Part shown: positions 12,734-23,120 of the stretch, in pieces | How positions within the stretch are numbered: the stretch's first letter is position 1 | Layout: every line of letters starts with the position of its first letter | DNA from: Acridotheres tristis | Taxonomy: Eukaryota > Chordata > Aves > Passeriformes > Sturnidae | Assembly: GCA_037013685.1 (NCBI GenBank) | Contig: CM072886.1 | Span: 60,318,933 to 60,382,932, forward strand | Reading direction: 5' to 3' | DNA: 64,000 nucleotides | Position numbers and translations under genes: made by a program | The notes under the pieces: generated by a model | Told to the model about the DNA's origin: nothing | The model's input: the letters and a program-made list of their open reading frames with translations, nothing else | The model's database searches: none

Positions 12734-13167
12734 CTGTGGGAGAGGAATGAATAGAGGGGGTGTGTGAACCGCTCCGCTCCAGACCGACTGGCGCCACCAA
12801 CAAAACACAAGACATGCTTGATCAACAACCCAAAACAAACCAGGTCAAACAACAACCGCAGCTCCCAGGCTGGGCCAGGCGGAGGGAGGGATGCGCAGCT
12901 GCACGCCGCAGCCAGAGGCGCTCCGGGGGGAGGGGGAGTGTTTGGGGGGGGGGGAACCCCAACCACCCGGTAATTAGGAAAAATAAAACAACCACCCCGT
13001 AATTAAAAATAAAACCCCAAAGCCGCCTGCAAGTATTTCTCGTCGGGCTCCAGTCCCCCTTCGGCAGGCTTTCCGCAGGATGCGGTGTGGCCCCGCCGAG
13101 CCCGGGCTCTGCGCCGCGGAGGGCTGCGCTCCCACCGCCCGCGGCCCCGCGCCCGCCCGGCACTCAC
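12734..13167 (-). other. ID4: ID4 intron 2 (within the 3' UTR)
   Basis: A 434-nt intron from the strong donor CAG|GTGAGT (13168/13167) to a strong acceptor with a long pyrimidine tract, CCTCTCCCACAG (ending 12734). It contains a duplicated block carrying TAATTA (12962-13016), and a long G-run on the plus strand near 12927-12956, which is a C-run in the transcript. Confidence 0.85.
12962..13016. repeat. Imperfect tandem duplication with TAATTA, ID4 intron 2
   Basis: Copy 1 (12962-12990) and copy 2 (12991-13016) share the layout ACCACCC-GTAATTA-n-AAATAAAAC. Each holds one TAATTA core (12971-12976 and 13000-13005), the homeodomain recognition core. The AT-rich pair stands out inside the CpG island. 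Confidence 0.75.
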
Positions 13168-13226
13168 CTGGGGAGCGGCGGTCAGCGGCAGAGGATGCTG
13201 TCCCCCGGCTTGTTAACAGAGCCTGC
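13168..13226 (-). other. ID4: ID4 exon 2 (last 14 codons, stop, start of 3' UTR)
   Basis: A 59-nt exon. It encodes the 14-residue tail [14 protein letters not shown] and the TGA stop at 13184-13182, followed by 14 nt of 3' UTR before the donor CCCCAG|GTGAGTG. The exon junction is therefore only 14 nt after the stop, well inside the roughly 50-nt limit, so the spliced mRNA should not be a target of junction-dependent nonsense-mediated decay. A tiny exon here and an intron just after the stop agree with the three-exon structure known for ID4. Confidence 0.92.
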
Positions 13227-14284
13227 CTGCGCAGCAACCAAACACGGCAAATTAACAACTGGGGAAAAACGACACGGAGACCTCCCCCACTGCCCAGACC
13301 CCCTCCTCCTCCACGCACCCAGGCACTGCCATAGCCCCGTCCGGAGCGCTCAGGGAAGCCCCCGGGGGGGACAGAGCCAAGGGGGGGTCACCGCAGCGCT
13401 GCGGCAAGCCCCGGGGCACGGGGAACGCCGCTTCCCGCTCCCCCGGGCTGCCACCGGGGGTCCCGTACAAGGGAGTCGCTCCCCCATTCCCGCCCCTCCA
13501 AAGCACGCTGCGTTCCATGTGTACAGCCCCCACAGCCCCTCACACTCGCTACACGGCGCGGAGGCTGGAAAGCGCGGAACAGCGCGCCTGTTCCCGTGTG
13601 TGCAAACACGCCGGCTACAGGTACTCTCTCGAGAGGCTGTAATTACACGGTACACACCGTGCGGCTGCCTGCCCGCACCGAGGGGATGCGGGCACCCGCC
13701 GCCCACCGCCGGGGCGTTCCTGCGCCCGTCTGCCCCGTCGCCTTCGGGAGGTCGGGCTTCTCGGCAGAACCACGGGGTCGAGAGTAGCGGCACATCCCCG
13801 GGGCGCTCCCACGGCGGCCGGCGCTGACCACCGCGCCACGCCGCTCTGCTCCACTCCCCGCGCTCGTGTGTCACGCACCTCTTACCGGGTCAGTGTTAAG
13901 GGCAGTCAGCGGAGTCCTGGGGGTGCCCGCGGGACAGCTGCCTGGGTGCAGAGCGGGCGGCGGCGGCTGCTGCCGGAGCAGCGCTGGGTGCGTCTCCAGA
14001 GCCAGCTGCAGGTCGAGGATATAGTCGATGACGTGCTGCAGGATCTCCACTTTGCTGACCCTCTTGTTGGGAGGGATGGTGGGCACCAGCTTCCTCAGCC
14101 GGCTGTAACAGTCATTCATATCGCACTGCAGGCACAGCGCCGCCGGCTCCTCGCCCGACGGCGGGCCCCCCTTGCAGCCGCTGTGCTCGGCCAGGCACCG
14201 CAGGGCCGGGTGCCCCCCGCCGCCGCCCGCCACGCCGGGCTGCGCCTTGCGACTGGGGTGCCGGACGGGGCTCACGGCTTTCAT
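13182..14284 (-). CDS. ID4: ID4, inhibitor of DNA binding 4 (HLH protein), two coding exons
   Basis: Coding segments are 14284-13886 (133 codons) and 13226-13182 (14 codons plus stop), giving 147 residues. The protein opens with MKAVSPVR, the ID-family N-terminus; Ser5-Pro6 is the CDK2-type site known in this family. A Gly run (residues 20-24) precedes the helix-loop-helix at about 51-100: helix 1 near 56-70, loop PPNKRVS at 71-77, helix 2 at 78-97. No basic DNA-binding region precedes the HLH, so the family role is to dimerise with E proteins in the nucleus and block their DNA binding. A destruction-box match RxxLxxxN lies at 123-130. The tail ends GDSILCR, which separates ID4 from ID1-3. 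The ATG has A at -3 (ACCATGA), and no ATG occurs in the inferred 5' UTR. Human ID4 has 161 residues; most of the difference is the missing polyalanine tract. Identity is very secure; splice sites are inferred from consensus and fit exactly. Confidence 0.97.
13227..13885 (-). other. ID4: ID4 intron 1
   Basis: A 659-nt phase-0 intron with donor GTAAGAGG and acceptor TTGCTGCGCAG. It is GC-rich and part of the CpG island. Splicing joins ...NTDP to AGSVNK..., which matches the known ID4 C-terminus and confirms both boundaries. I see no repeat or other gene inside it. Confidence 0.9.
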
Positions 14285-14575
14285 GGTGCAGCAAGGAGGG
14301 AGGGAATCCTCCCTCTCCACCACCGCCGCCTGCTGCTGCCGCTGCGACCTCGGGAAGCCGCGCACGCACCGCCCGCAACGGGAGCGGAGCGCGGCCGCAG
14401 CGCCTCGATGGCGTTAACGGCGCCCGCCTCGGGGATGTAAGGAGAGGCGCTCGCAGAGCCGCGCGACAACAGCGGCACCGCGAACCCCCCCGGCCCGAAA
14501 AAAAAAAAATAAGGTTTTTCTTAAAATGAAAAGCTCTAGCTCCGCAGCCCACCAGCCACGAGCACGACCGCCTCT
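13886..14575 (-). other. ID4: ID4 exon 1 (5' UTR plus most of the coding sequence)
   Basis: The 3' boundary is set by the donor CCG|GTAAGAGG at 13886/13885, directly after codon 133 (phase 0). The 5' end near 14575 is inferred as about 27-30 bases downstream of the TATA box and is not directly visible. The inferred 5' UTR is about 290 nt, GC-rich with an A/T-rich patch near 14500-14530, and has no upstream ATG on the minus strand. If intron 1 were retained, the reading frame would end only four residues later (stop at 13871-13873), giving a 137-residue form without the usual tail. Confidence 0.85.
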
Positions 14576-14601
14576 GCCACCGCTGCTGGCCGCGCCGCCC
14601 C

Positions 14602-14609
14602 CTATATAG
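14602..14609 (-). promoter_or_regulatory. ID4: ID4 TATA box
   Basis: CTATATAG is a perfect palindrome set in a very GC-rich region, 318 bases upstream of the ATG, and so implies transcription start near 14575. It is unusual for a TATA box to sit in the middle of a CpG island, but this is known for ID genes. A GC-box cluster lies just upstream at 14620-14634. Confidence 0.8.
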
Positions 14610-14619
14610 CGCGGGGCGC

Positions 14620-14634
14620 GGGCGGGGCGGGCGG
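14620..14634 (-). promoter_or_regulatory. GC-box cluster (Sp/KLF type) in ID4 promoter
   Basis: The plus strand reads gggcggggcgggcgg, two overlapping GC boxes immediately upstream of the TATA box relative to ID4. Sp1-family binding is an inference from the consensus. Confidence 0.55.
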
Positions 14635-14720
14635 CGCCGGGGAGAGGCGGGGGCGCCGCCGCGGCGCGGCCGGGCGAGCGCGGCGCGGGAGCGGGGGGGC
14701 GCCGCGGGGCCGCGCCGCAG

Positions 14721-14725
14721 CCAAT
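14721..14725 (+). promoter_or_regulatory. CCAAT box, proximal, ID4 promoter
   Basis: CCAAT in the context gcagCCAATcagg, the preferred NF-Y flanks. It lies about 115 bases upstream of the TATA box and is oriented opposite to ID4 transcription; NF-Y works in either direction. Confidence 0.6.
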
Positions 14726-14762
14726 CAGGGCGCGCCGGCACCCCCCCGGAGCGCGGCGGCGA

Positions 14763-14767
14763 CCAAT
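14763..14767 (+). promoter_or_regulatory. CCAAT box, distal, ID4 promoter
   Basis: A second CCAAT (gaCCAATggcgg), 42 bases from the first, same orientation. Paired CCAAT boxes at roughly four helical turns are typical of NF-Y promoters. Confidence 0.55.
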
Positions 14768-14803
14768 GGCGGCGGGCGGGCGGCTCGCGCTGACCCCCCC
14801 GGG

Positions 14804-14858
14804 AGGAGGAGGCGGCGGTGGCGGAGGAGGAGGAGGAGGAGGCGGTCCCGGGGAGGAA
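14804..14858 (+). repeat. GGA/GGC purine-rich tract upstream of ID4 promoter
   Basis: The plus strand has repeated GGAGGAGGAGG and GGCGG blocks. Four or more GG/GGG runs in close spacing make this a candidate G-quadruplex; on the ID4 transcript strand it is a pyrimidine tract. It sits about 230-280 bases upstream of the inferred start site. Confidence 0.6.
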
Positions 14859-15020
14859 GGACTGCGGGAATGCGGGCGGGACCCGCCGCCCAGCGGCTCC
14901 CGGCGCCGTCCCCGCGGTCCGGAGCGCAGCCCCGCGCGAGCGGCGCCGCTCCCCGCCGCCCGACCCGGACCGAGGCGGCTTCACCCGCCCCCTACATCCC
15001 CCCCATTCCCTTTCCCGGGA

Positions 15021-18000
15021 GGGTTGGCATCTCCTCGGGTGGTGAAGCGCATTTTTATCCTCTCGGTGTAGGAGACTCATTCCGGCTTTACAGATTTTTT
15101 GAGGGACTTGGGAACGCTGGTTTACAGGCGGGGAAAATCCCAAGCAAAACTTGAGCGTGGAGGAGAAGGAAGGAGGAGGGTTTAGGGACTTCAAGCAAAG
15201 CAATGCCAGGGAACATTAAATTAGAGCACATAACTATTAAAAATGCATGGAGATGGAGTATTTAAAATTCCTCCATGACATATAATATTAATCCGTTTTA
15301 TGTAAAATTCATACCTGTAACTTAATTTGGTCCATTAATGCACCAGATCACGTATTAGTAGATGTACCATGTTTTAAATATGATGCTGGAAATGTCCAGA
15401 GTTCTGTACTTTGAGACAGAGCATTAAAATTAACAGATATATACTCCCGAGTCCTGCTTAAGTCATCTTGTGGCAGATTGTAACCTTTTAATTTAATAAT
15501 GCAGTGTTGAAACTTCCTGTTAATTCCTGCTAAGGATTAAGAGCCACTGCGTATTTGAACGGGATGCCGGTGTAAGAAATTTGGCGCCTGATCCTACAGA
15601 TGCTGTAGCACTGCAAGCTGTCCGTGAGTGAAGCAGGGCTGAAGGAAGGAGTAAAGGCTGCAGGATCTGCCCCTAAGCTTGTAAGTCAAACCCAATAGAA
15701 GGGAAGAAATCCATAATGGTGATTAATGATTACATGTCCCCTCCAAGCTTAGTCACAACGGGTGATATATAAAGGATACAGTGGGAAGCTGTCAAACCCA
15801 GAACTTGAATGAGGGGTGAGGCTGGATCATCTGAAGCGTATAATGAAGCACACTTGTATTCTCTCTCACCTCTTAAAGACACATGTTTTGAGGCTCTGCT
15901 TAGAAATACCCACACTTGTTTTCCTTATTTTGTCCCACATTGCCACTGCCATCCATGGCAGTTAGGCTCCCCTCAGCTCAAAATCCAAGTGTGCATAGTA
16001 AATCTTTGAGGTGTAAATCCAAGTTGAGGTCTACATTTGTATGGCACATCATGAGGATGTGATGGGAAGGTGTATTTCCATAAGCTATGATCTGGATGAT
16101 CACTATTCCTGTAGTAGCCATTGGTGAAACTCCTTGCAGTTTCCTTGGCAGGCACAGGCCTTAAAGTGTATATTATGGTTAGTTTGTCTGTTTTCAGGAG
16201 TCCTGGCAGTATGGACAGATTTGATGTACTGTCTAGAAAAAAAAAATACATTGTAAATTATGGTGAAAATGCAGGCTCAAATCTTGCTGGTGCCATTTAA
16301 TTAAAATCTGCATGAAACTAGATATCCTGTAATATTGGGCTGTTCTGTTTGTACTGAATCCCCTCTGGGAGCTCCGCTGATCTCATTGGAAATCTCTGGG
16401 AAACCCCAATATGTAACTGGTTCCCCTCTAGTCCTCCCAAGCTAATTTGGACAGATTATTTCTCTACACGCACACAAACACACACATACACATACGCACA
16501 CCCTGGAGCAGCAAATCCACTGAGACCACACTGGTTCTTGAAGATGACTCAGTATTTCTGTAAACTCATGAAGAACCATGAAATGCCTCACACCTCTTTT
16601 TCCATCGGGCTACTCCCACTGCAGGAGGTACAAAGGAAAATCCGAGGGTCTGCAAGCGCTGCAGTTGCGAGAGGATCATGTGCATTCGTGCAGCTAACGT
16701 ATCACAGTGGAGATTTGTGGCAGAGGGAAAAACAGCCACAACCACCACATAAATATTCAGGGTTTTCCTCTAGTAACTCCCTTTGATACTCCCGAAGCTG
16801 ATACATGCTAGTCCGACATGCTGAACAATGTGCACCAATTCCCCGTCAATAACTGGTCTGCTTTTGCTCTCCTTGAAGTCAATGGTGGTTTTGTCATTGA
16901 CTTAAGTGGGACCAGGTTAGGTTGGCTGCTTTTTTCCAAATTTAGGGTGTATGTGCTTAGTACATTGCTTTAGAAACGGGTTGGAAAACCCAGAATATTA
17001 TCCATCTAGGTGGGCATAGTAAAACTCTGCATCCCTACAGAGGCTTGTACTGAAGAAAGAGGGACAGCGGCTGTTGTTCATTCTTTTGTCCTATTAGCAA
17101 TATTTTTCATTATGTGAATATATAGGGATTAACACTTCTATCTTTCACCAGACCAAGTTTGGATTTTTAAATAAATTCTGCGCATCTTTAAACATCTGGT
17201 CTCTTTCTGGCTGGCTGGAGGAGTTTATCTGACTTGGCTGGGTTTTTCTGTGCTCTCTTCCCACATCCAGGGTCAAGATTCATTTCCATTGTAAGAAACT
17301 CTTGCAATATTAACACAAGATCCTTGATAATGCTTTACTGGACCAGTTTGGTCTATTAAAAGAGAATCAATGAGTTCAGACCACATCATAGGTGTTCTCT
17401 GAAGATTAGAAAAGTTGCTTTTGATTCAAATCCAAAGGAAAACAAGTCGAAAATTAAAATGTAATGACTGGCCTTGTATGCCCTGTGTCATGAGGATAAT
17501 CCCGTTGAATTTAACGAGAAGGAGTAACGTATTCCGAATTTGTCAGCACAGGTCTGAATATATGACCATGCCATTGACCCCACGTGAAAAAATAAACCTG
17601 AGACATTGATGCTGTCTCTTGAGTCATGACCCCAGGGAAGGGGGACAGTCCTTCCAAGCACAGAATGTGTGACATTTCCTCTGACAGCACTCTGGATCCA
17701 CAGATGTTTGTGCATGATATGGTGCTATTGAACCAACCATACCACATTAGTTAAAATAGTCTCTGGACAGATGAAATTTGAAGGGAACACATTCAGGTAT
17801 GCAGAGGGAAGCAAGCAATCAACGTGGTTACTTACACAAGGTTACTTGCTATACCTACCTTAAGAGGGCATGAAATGCACACAAATGCTCAATGCATTTT
17901 TATTCTTAAGCAGGTTATAAACAGTGGTTGAGTCAAGTGTCCTCGTTTTTGAGCTTGGGGCACACCGTGTCAGAGCAGTGCAGTAAAATCCCGAGCTTTC

Positions 18001-21000
18001 CTTTGCTGGAGGCTGATAACTGGTGTGGCAGGTTTCATCCTGGTGGGCATAAAGATACATGATACTGAGACCCCCTGCTCCCCATTCCTGTTGACTTCAG
18101 CAAGCAGCCAGAAACTCAGGATCTTGGAGGAGCTGCTCACCACCTAGAAAGGCTGATCATTAAAAAAGCATTATAAATCTCTGAATGGTTTATGGTTTAT
18201 GAGGGAAATAGCAATTGATTCCTCAGTGGTGCCATTACTCTCCACTATTGCTATCATTCAAAAGGCAATAATGTTGGTTATTTACCTTCAATTAAAATAT
18301 CTAGTTAGTTGTGATGTCATTTAAAATAGCAGTATAATGTGTTTAGTGCTCCCTTATCAAACACCATAGATAAACTCCTCTTGGCAACAGGGGATAGTGA
18401 TATGAAATGAAAAATTGGGCAGGGGAGTGAGATGGAGGAAAGAATATGTAAATCTTTTACTGGGTTGTTACTGGAAGTGAGACTGAGGCTCCTTTGCAGC
18501 AACACCCCATGGATCCTCCAAATGGGTTAGGGAAGATCAGATTCAGGAAGTACAGAGAAGTCACCTCACTATGCAGAGTGTACCAATGGACTGAAATCCA
18601 TCGGTCTTCTGGTACCACTCCTCACGAGGGATAATTCATCACCAAAGCTCTTGATCACCAAAACTTGACTTACAACTCTTTCCCCAAATAAAATGAGCCA
18701 TCTTCAGTATTGTTGTCCTTATATTCCTCAAATCCAGGATCTAAATACAACTTATACACTTTACTAAATGTAATTTTCTTTTTTCTCATTATCTGGTGGT
18801 GTTCATTACAGAAATTTCTTCTCAATAAGAAAATCTGCAAGATTATCAAGACTTTCAATTTCTCAGTGCCCCCTTGCATCAAGTTTAATATAAAATAAAA
18901 AGAAAAATGGTTGTTGATTGTTCACAATAGCTATTCACAGACAAAATAGAATTTCTTTTTTGCATGTTTATGTAGTTGTCCAGGTTAGAGCACCCTTCTT
19001 ATGACTGGAGCATACTCCTTCCCACTACTTTATTCTTCCTTTCAGGTTTGCATGCTACAAGAAAATCACATATCAACAGACATTATGGGGAGATGAGGAA
19101 CAGAATTAAAAAAGTCCTTCTCCATGGCTTGATGGTCATGTATGATCTTTTTTACACAAATGTGGAAATAAATGCATAAAGAAATATATTACTCAGCTAG
19201 TGGAGAGAACAAAAAAAAAAATACTGTGATGAGGTTCATGTCTACGAGAGTTTCTTGCTGTGCATAGCCAGCATGGCTATGTTGTGGGAATTTGTTCAAA
19301 CCCACCTCATCCCTTTGAGAGTCTGCAGCAGCAGAAAACATTGGTATGTCACTGACAGGCGCCCTGGCATTTGCTGGTGGTTGTATGTCAGCTGAAGGCT
19401 AATGTCATTTAAGAAGGTTGCTTTGTTCAGGTGACCAGAAACACTGGGTTTGTCGGGTAATGTCAGATTTCTGCATTGACTAAAGCAAGCTTGTGGCAAG
19501 AAAGATAACTCATGTTGACAACCTTCTGCAGTGTGGTCCAAATATAAGCAATCAAGACGCTTATTCTGGGGAAGGGGAAAATAATTTAGGAGTATTTGGA
19601 GCAGCTTCCTGAGGAACACTCCATTAAACTGAGTTACATAGTAACAGATTGAATTTAGAGTCTTAACTTTAATTTTATTTTGTGTAGATTTAGATCAGAT
19701 TTATGTGCAATGTCATGCCCTTTGTTTGCAGACAGAAATCCTCAGCCAATCTGCCCGAAAACCGATGGTATGATACAGCCTCATACTATTTTTGTGTTTG
19801 TTATGAGTTTACATTAAGAGGTCTATAATCACACAAATAATGCAGCCTACAGGGACAATGAGCAAATCGACCTAAATTAAATAAGTGTCTAGATGTGTAC
19901 ATGTTCATCTGCATATGTTATCATTACACCAATGATACTAGTATTTATTTTCAGGGGACCTGAAGAGCTTCATCAGCAAAAGTCTAAGTTCATACCACAA
20001 AAAAACCCTCAATAGCAATATTTTGCACTAATACAACATTTTACATTTTGAAAACTAATAGTAACATGTTCATTATTTGTTCTCTATGAGTATTTTAAGG
20101 AATTCTTAAAAATCTTCAGATTTTTTTTAATATTTTTTAAAAAGTTTTTAATTTTTTTTGATCTTTTTTTAAAAAAAATAAGTTTTAAATTAAAAGAAGA
20201 AATCACATCTTTTTTCCTGACTGTGCAGACAACCTTTCCCAGAGTGCAAGGACATCCAAGGTAGATGGAGAGACCTTTGCTTCCTCTGTGTTGATGTGAA
20301 TGCATTGATGTGTTCTGTGACTCTAGTCTGCTGGTTCTCAAAGTACTTTTAAGGGCCAGTGTCACTTTCAGACATAATCTGCTTGCCAAATACTAATTTC
20401 CAGTTCTGCATTTTGTTTCGTGCTAGCCGGACTCATATGTACGCACTATAGAAAATGGTGTTTGCTGGATTTGGTTCAAGTCAAATTGGTGCCACCACTG
20501 GGCATAGAAGTTAGAAAGAACTAGAAATTCAAGTCTGGTGGTTGTGTTTGTGGAGGGAAAGCTTTTCAATGCATCTTCAAATTCCCTGACTGCAGCTATT
20601 TATGAGCCACACCGTGTACTTCCCATACCTGCTGAAATCTTTGTAATCTTATTATCTATTTATTTACCTGCTATAGAGTTCCTGTTGCCATAACACATGA
20701 GGATCTACCAAGGCCTTAGTAACAGAAGCAAAAGGCTCTTCCTCATTCTTTTGTTCCATCTTGCAGAAGAAATGTTAGAATAGCAGAAATTACTTATTGC
20801 TTACCAGTTTAATTTGCTTATGTACTTGTGTGTTTGAAAAAGCAGTCTGCTCAAAAGGTGGGTTTTGTATTAATTTGTATCAGGTTGCTTCCTGTGATCA
20901 TTCTTTATAGCCTATGTGGCTTCTGAGAAAGTTGTCACTTAAGAAAACAAGAGACCTCAGCTTTTGTTGACAGAAACAGCTCTTGCGGAATTTCATGTTT

Positions 21001-22906
21001 AGAGAGCATGAAAAAAACCATCGACAGGTACTGTCTCCTTTGGAGGCAGACAGGGTCACATCACGAGATTAATTTCAGCAATAGTATATGCTACAGTGAC
21101 CTTATGTATTTATTAGGGCAACAGGATTGTCTAACGAAAACCACTGTGTAGCACCATGAATTCAAATCAAGATATACATTGTGGACTACAAATGGCTGGA
21201 GATGCAGAAAAAAGAAAGATGGATGTAGAGAGAATATTGGACAGTGATCCATGAAGTGCAATTCTTCACAGTTAAATATATTCTACGACTTACTAATTTT
21301 CCCTTAGAAGAAATGGGAATGAATGTTATTTTCCATTTTGGAGTAATTGTATAGTAATTCTTCATGGTTTTGCTTCTTGTACAAGGGACAAACTAAGCAA
21401 AATTATTTTAAAGACATATTCAAAATTGCTGTTAAAAATGCTTCAACATGCAAATTTCTTATAGTTTCGCTTTGTTTTCTTTAAGCTAAATGATGTGCAT
21501 ATATAAGAATATTTTGGGTAATCACCCAGCTTGTGCTAAGTAACTATTTCAAGTTGTCCTCGATACCAGTATGTTTCCACATATTTATCTTGAAGTGTTA
21601 ATGACATTTATTTTGGTAATTTTTACTCCACTAACGTGCTCTTCCAACACTTTAAAGAACTGATAAAATTTTATTCAAGCAAATCTCTTAATTTACCTCA
21701 ATGGAGAAATTGACTTGAAAAGCAGCACAAATCCTTGCTTATATAGAAAGTTTTCCTTGAAGTTAATGAGCTTATTTGCCTGAGTAAGGATATGGATATA
21801 GGGACTGCTCAAGTGAGCAGAAGTTTCACAACTGGATGCAAAGTCATTAGCTTACTTCAGACCAGCCTCTTGAAATAGTTGCTGAACGTTGAGCGCCTGA
21901 GAACAGGTTCTCAAAATAATATTTGGCAAAATGTGAAAATGCATATGCGAAAGAGTAAGAAAAATGGAAATTTTAAGCACAAATGTTTAATTGAAAGACA
22001 TTGTGGTTAGTGATGATGATTATTCGAAGTAAATTTTATGTCCCCATGGCGTTGTACCCCACGTCCATTGCAGTCTTTTCCACTGGGAGTAAGACACTCC
22101 TTACAGACAAAAAGAGTTTTCTTTTGCCCCCAGGAACTTTTTAACACACACACACAATACATCAATCTTTCTTGCAGTATGGTATGAATTATTATTAGAA
22201 ATACATTAAAAGAATATTATGTATTTGAAATGTTAGCATGAGGTATTATTTATTTACAACTTTGCATCTCAGACTCTTTTTTTTTGTCCCCTCTGTCTCT
22301 TCTTTCTCCTGAACTGTCTTACTCTTGCAGCATCAGGATTCTCTATGGTGTTTAATGTTTTAGTAAGTGGCAGTCTCTCCTTTCACTCTTTAGGTTACTG
22401 TTTCATCCTCATGTGTTGAAAGATGCATGCTTTTACCTCTGCATCTCACAAAAGGTATTCCACCAAGTGTGTGAGCAACCAAATGGGGATGAGTGTGTGT
22501 GTGTGTGTGTGTCCCTCCTTCCTCCATTGCTTCAGACAGGAGCTGAGGTAGTTACAGCCCATAAAAAAACTACTCCAGATGAAACTTAACTGTCATTGCA
22601 TAAAGAGGACACACAATGGGAAGGGACTGGATAAAACATTTATTTTCAGTTGTTATTGATGACCTCTCACAAGTTGCTCGTGGCTCTACTTTGGCCTGTC
22701 ACTTGTGAGGTAAAGGGTCATCAATAACTTATGGAAATAAATGTCTTAGTGAGAGTCTGGCTACTGCAAGTCCAGTATATTGTCTCACATACAGACATGC
22801 AGGCACAGAAAATACAAATCACAGATAAACCAATTTTGATATTAGCTTCTGTCCTTCTATCTTTAGAAAAATGTGGCTTTTTAGAATTTTGTTTTGTTTC
22901 CATCTC
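15021..22906. other. Intergenic, upstream of ID4; no gene recognised
   Basis: Unique AT-rich sequence. Small items are a degenerate CA-rich stretch at 16466-16502, an A/T-homopolymer block at 20118-20190 and a (GT)10 run at 22493-22512. No transposon end, splice series or RNA gene was recognised. Confidence 0.55.
22493..22512 (+). repeat. (GT)10 dinucleotide microsatellite
   Basis: Ten consecutive GT units without interruption. Confidence 0.95.
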
Positions 22907-22912
22907 CTTTTC

Positions 22913-22943
<31 letters not shown>

Positions 22944-23120
22944 CTTTTCTTTTCTTTTCTTTTCTTTTCTTTTCTTTTCTTTTCTTTTCTTTTCTTTTCT
23001 TTTCTTTTCTTTTCTTTTCTTTTCTTTTCTTTTCTTTTCTTTTCTTTTCTTTTCTTTTCTTTTCTTTTCTTTTCTTTTCTCTTTTCTTTTCTTTTCTTTT
23101 CTTTTCTTTTTTCTTTTTTT
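22907..23120 (+). repeat. (TTTTC)n pentanucleotide polypyrimidine tract
   Basis: About 40 units of CTTTT, with a pure core of roughly 31 units at 22924-23080. The edges are interrupted by an extra TT near 22918-22923 and a TCTC near 23079-23082. One strand is wholly pyrimidine and the other wholly purine, so mirror symmetry allows triplex (H-DNA) formation. The apparent open frames across it (K/R/E-rich on one strand, F/S/L-rich on the other) are repeat artefacts. Confidence 0.98.

Larger units (their letters stand above)
12400..15020. promoter_or_regulatory. CpG island over ID4 and its promoter
   Basis: Dense CpG and G+C from about 12400 to 15020, dropping sharply to AT-rich DNA on both sides. 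It covers the promoter, exons 1 and 2, both introns and the first part of exon 3. Boundaries are judged by eye. Several open frames on both strands run through it only because stop codons are rare in such DNA. Confidence 0.85.

Noticed and set aside
13087..13827. 246-codon plus-strand open frame antisense to ID4 introns and exon 2
   Set aside because: CpG-island composition artefact that overlaps real ID4 splice sites on the other strand.
14284..14365. Upstream in-frame extension of ID4 starting at GTG 14365
   Set aside because: There is no ATG in the extension, and the family N-terminus MKAVSPVR begins at 14284 with a good start context.
14112..15203. 363-codon open frame on the minus strand across the ID4 promoter
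   Set aside because: It runs through the TATA box and promoter in a different frame from ID4, is Arg/Pro/Ala/Gly-rich from CpG composition, and matches no family.
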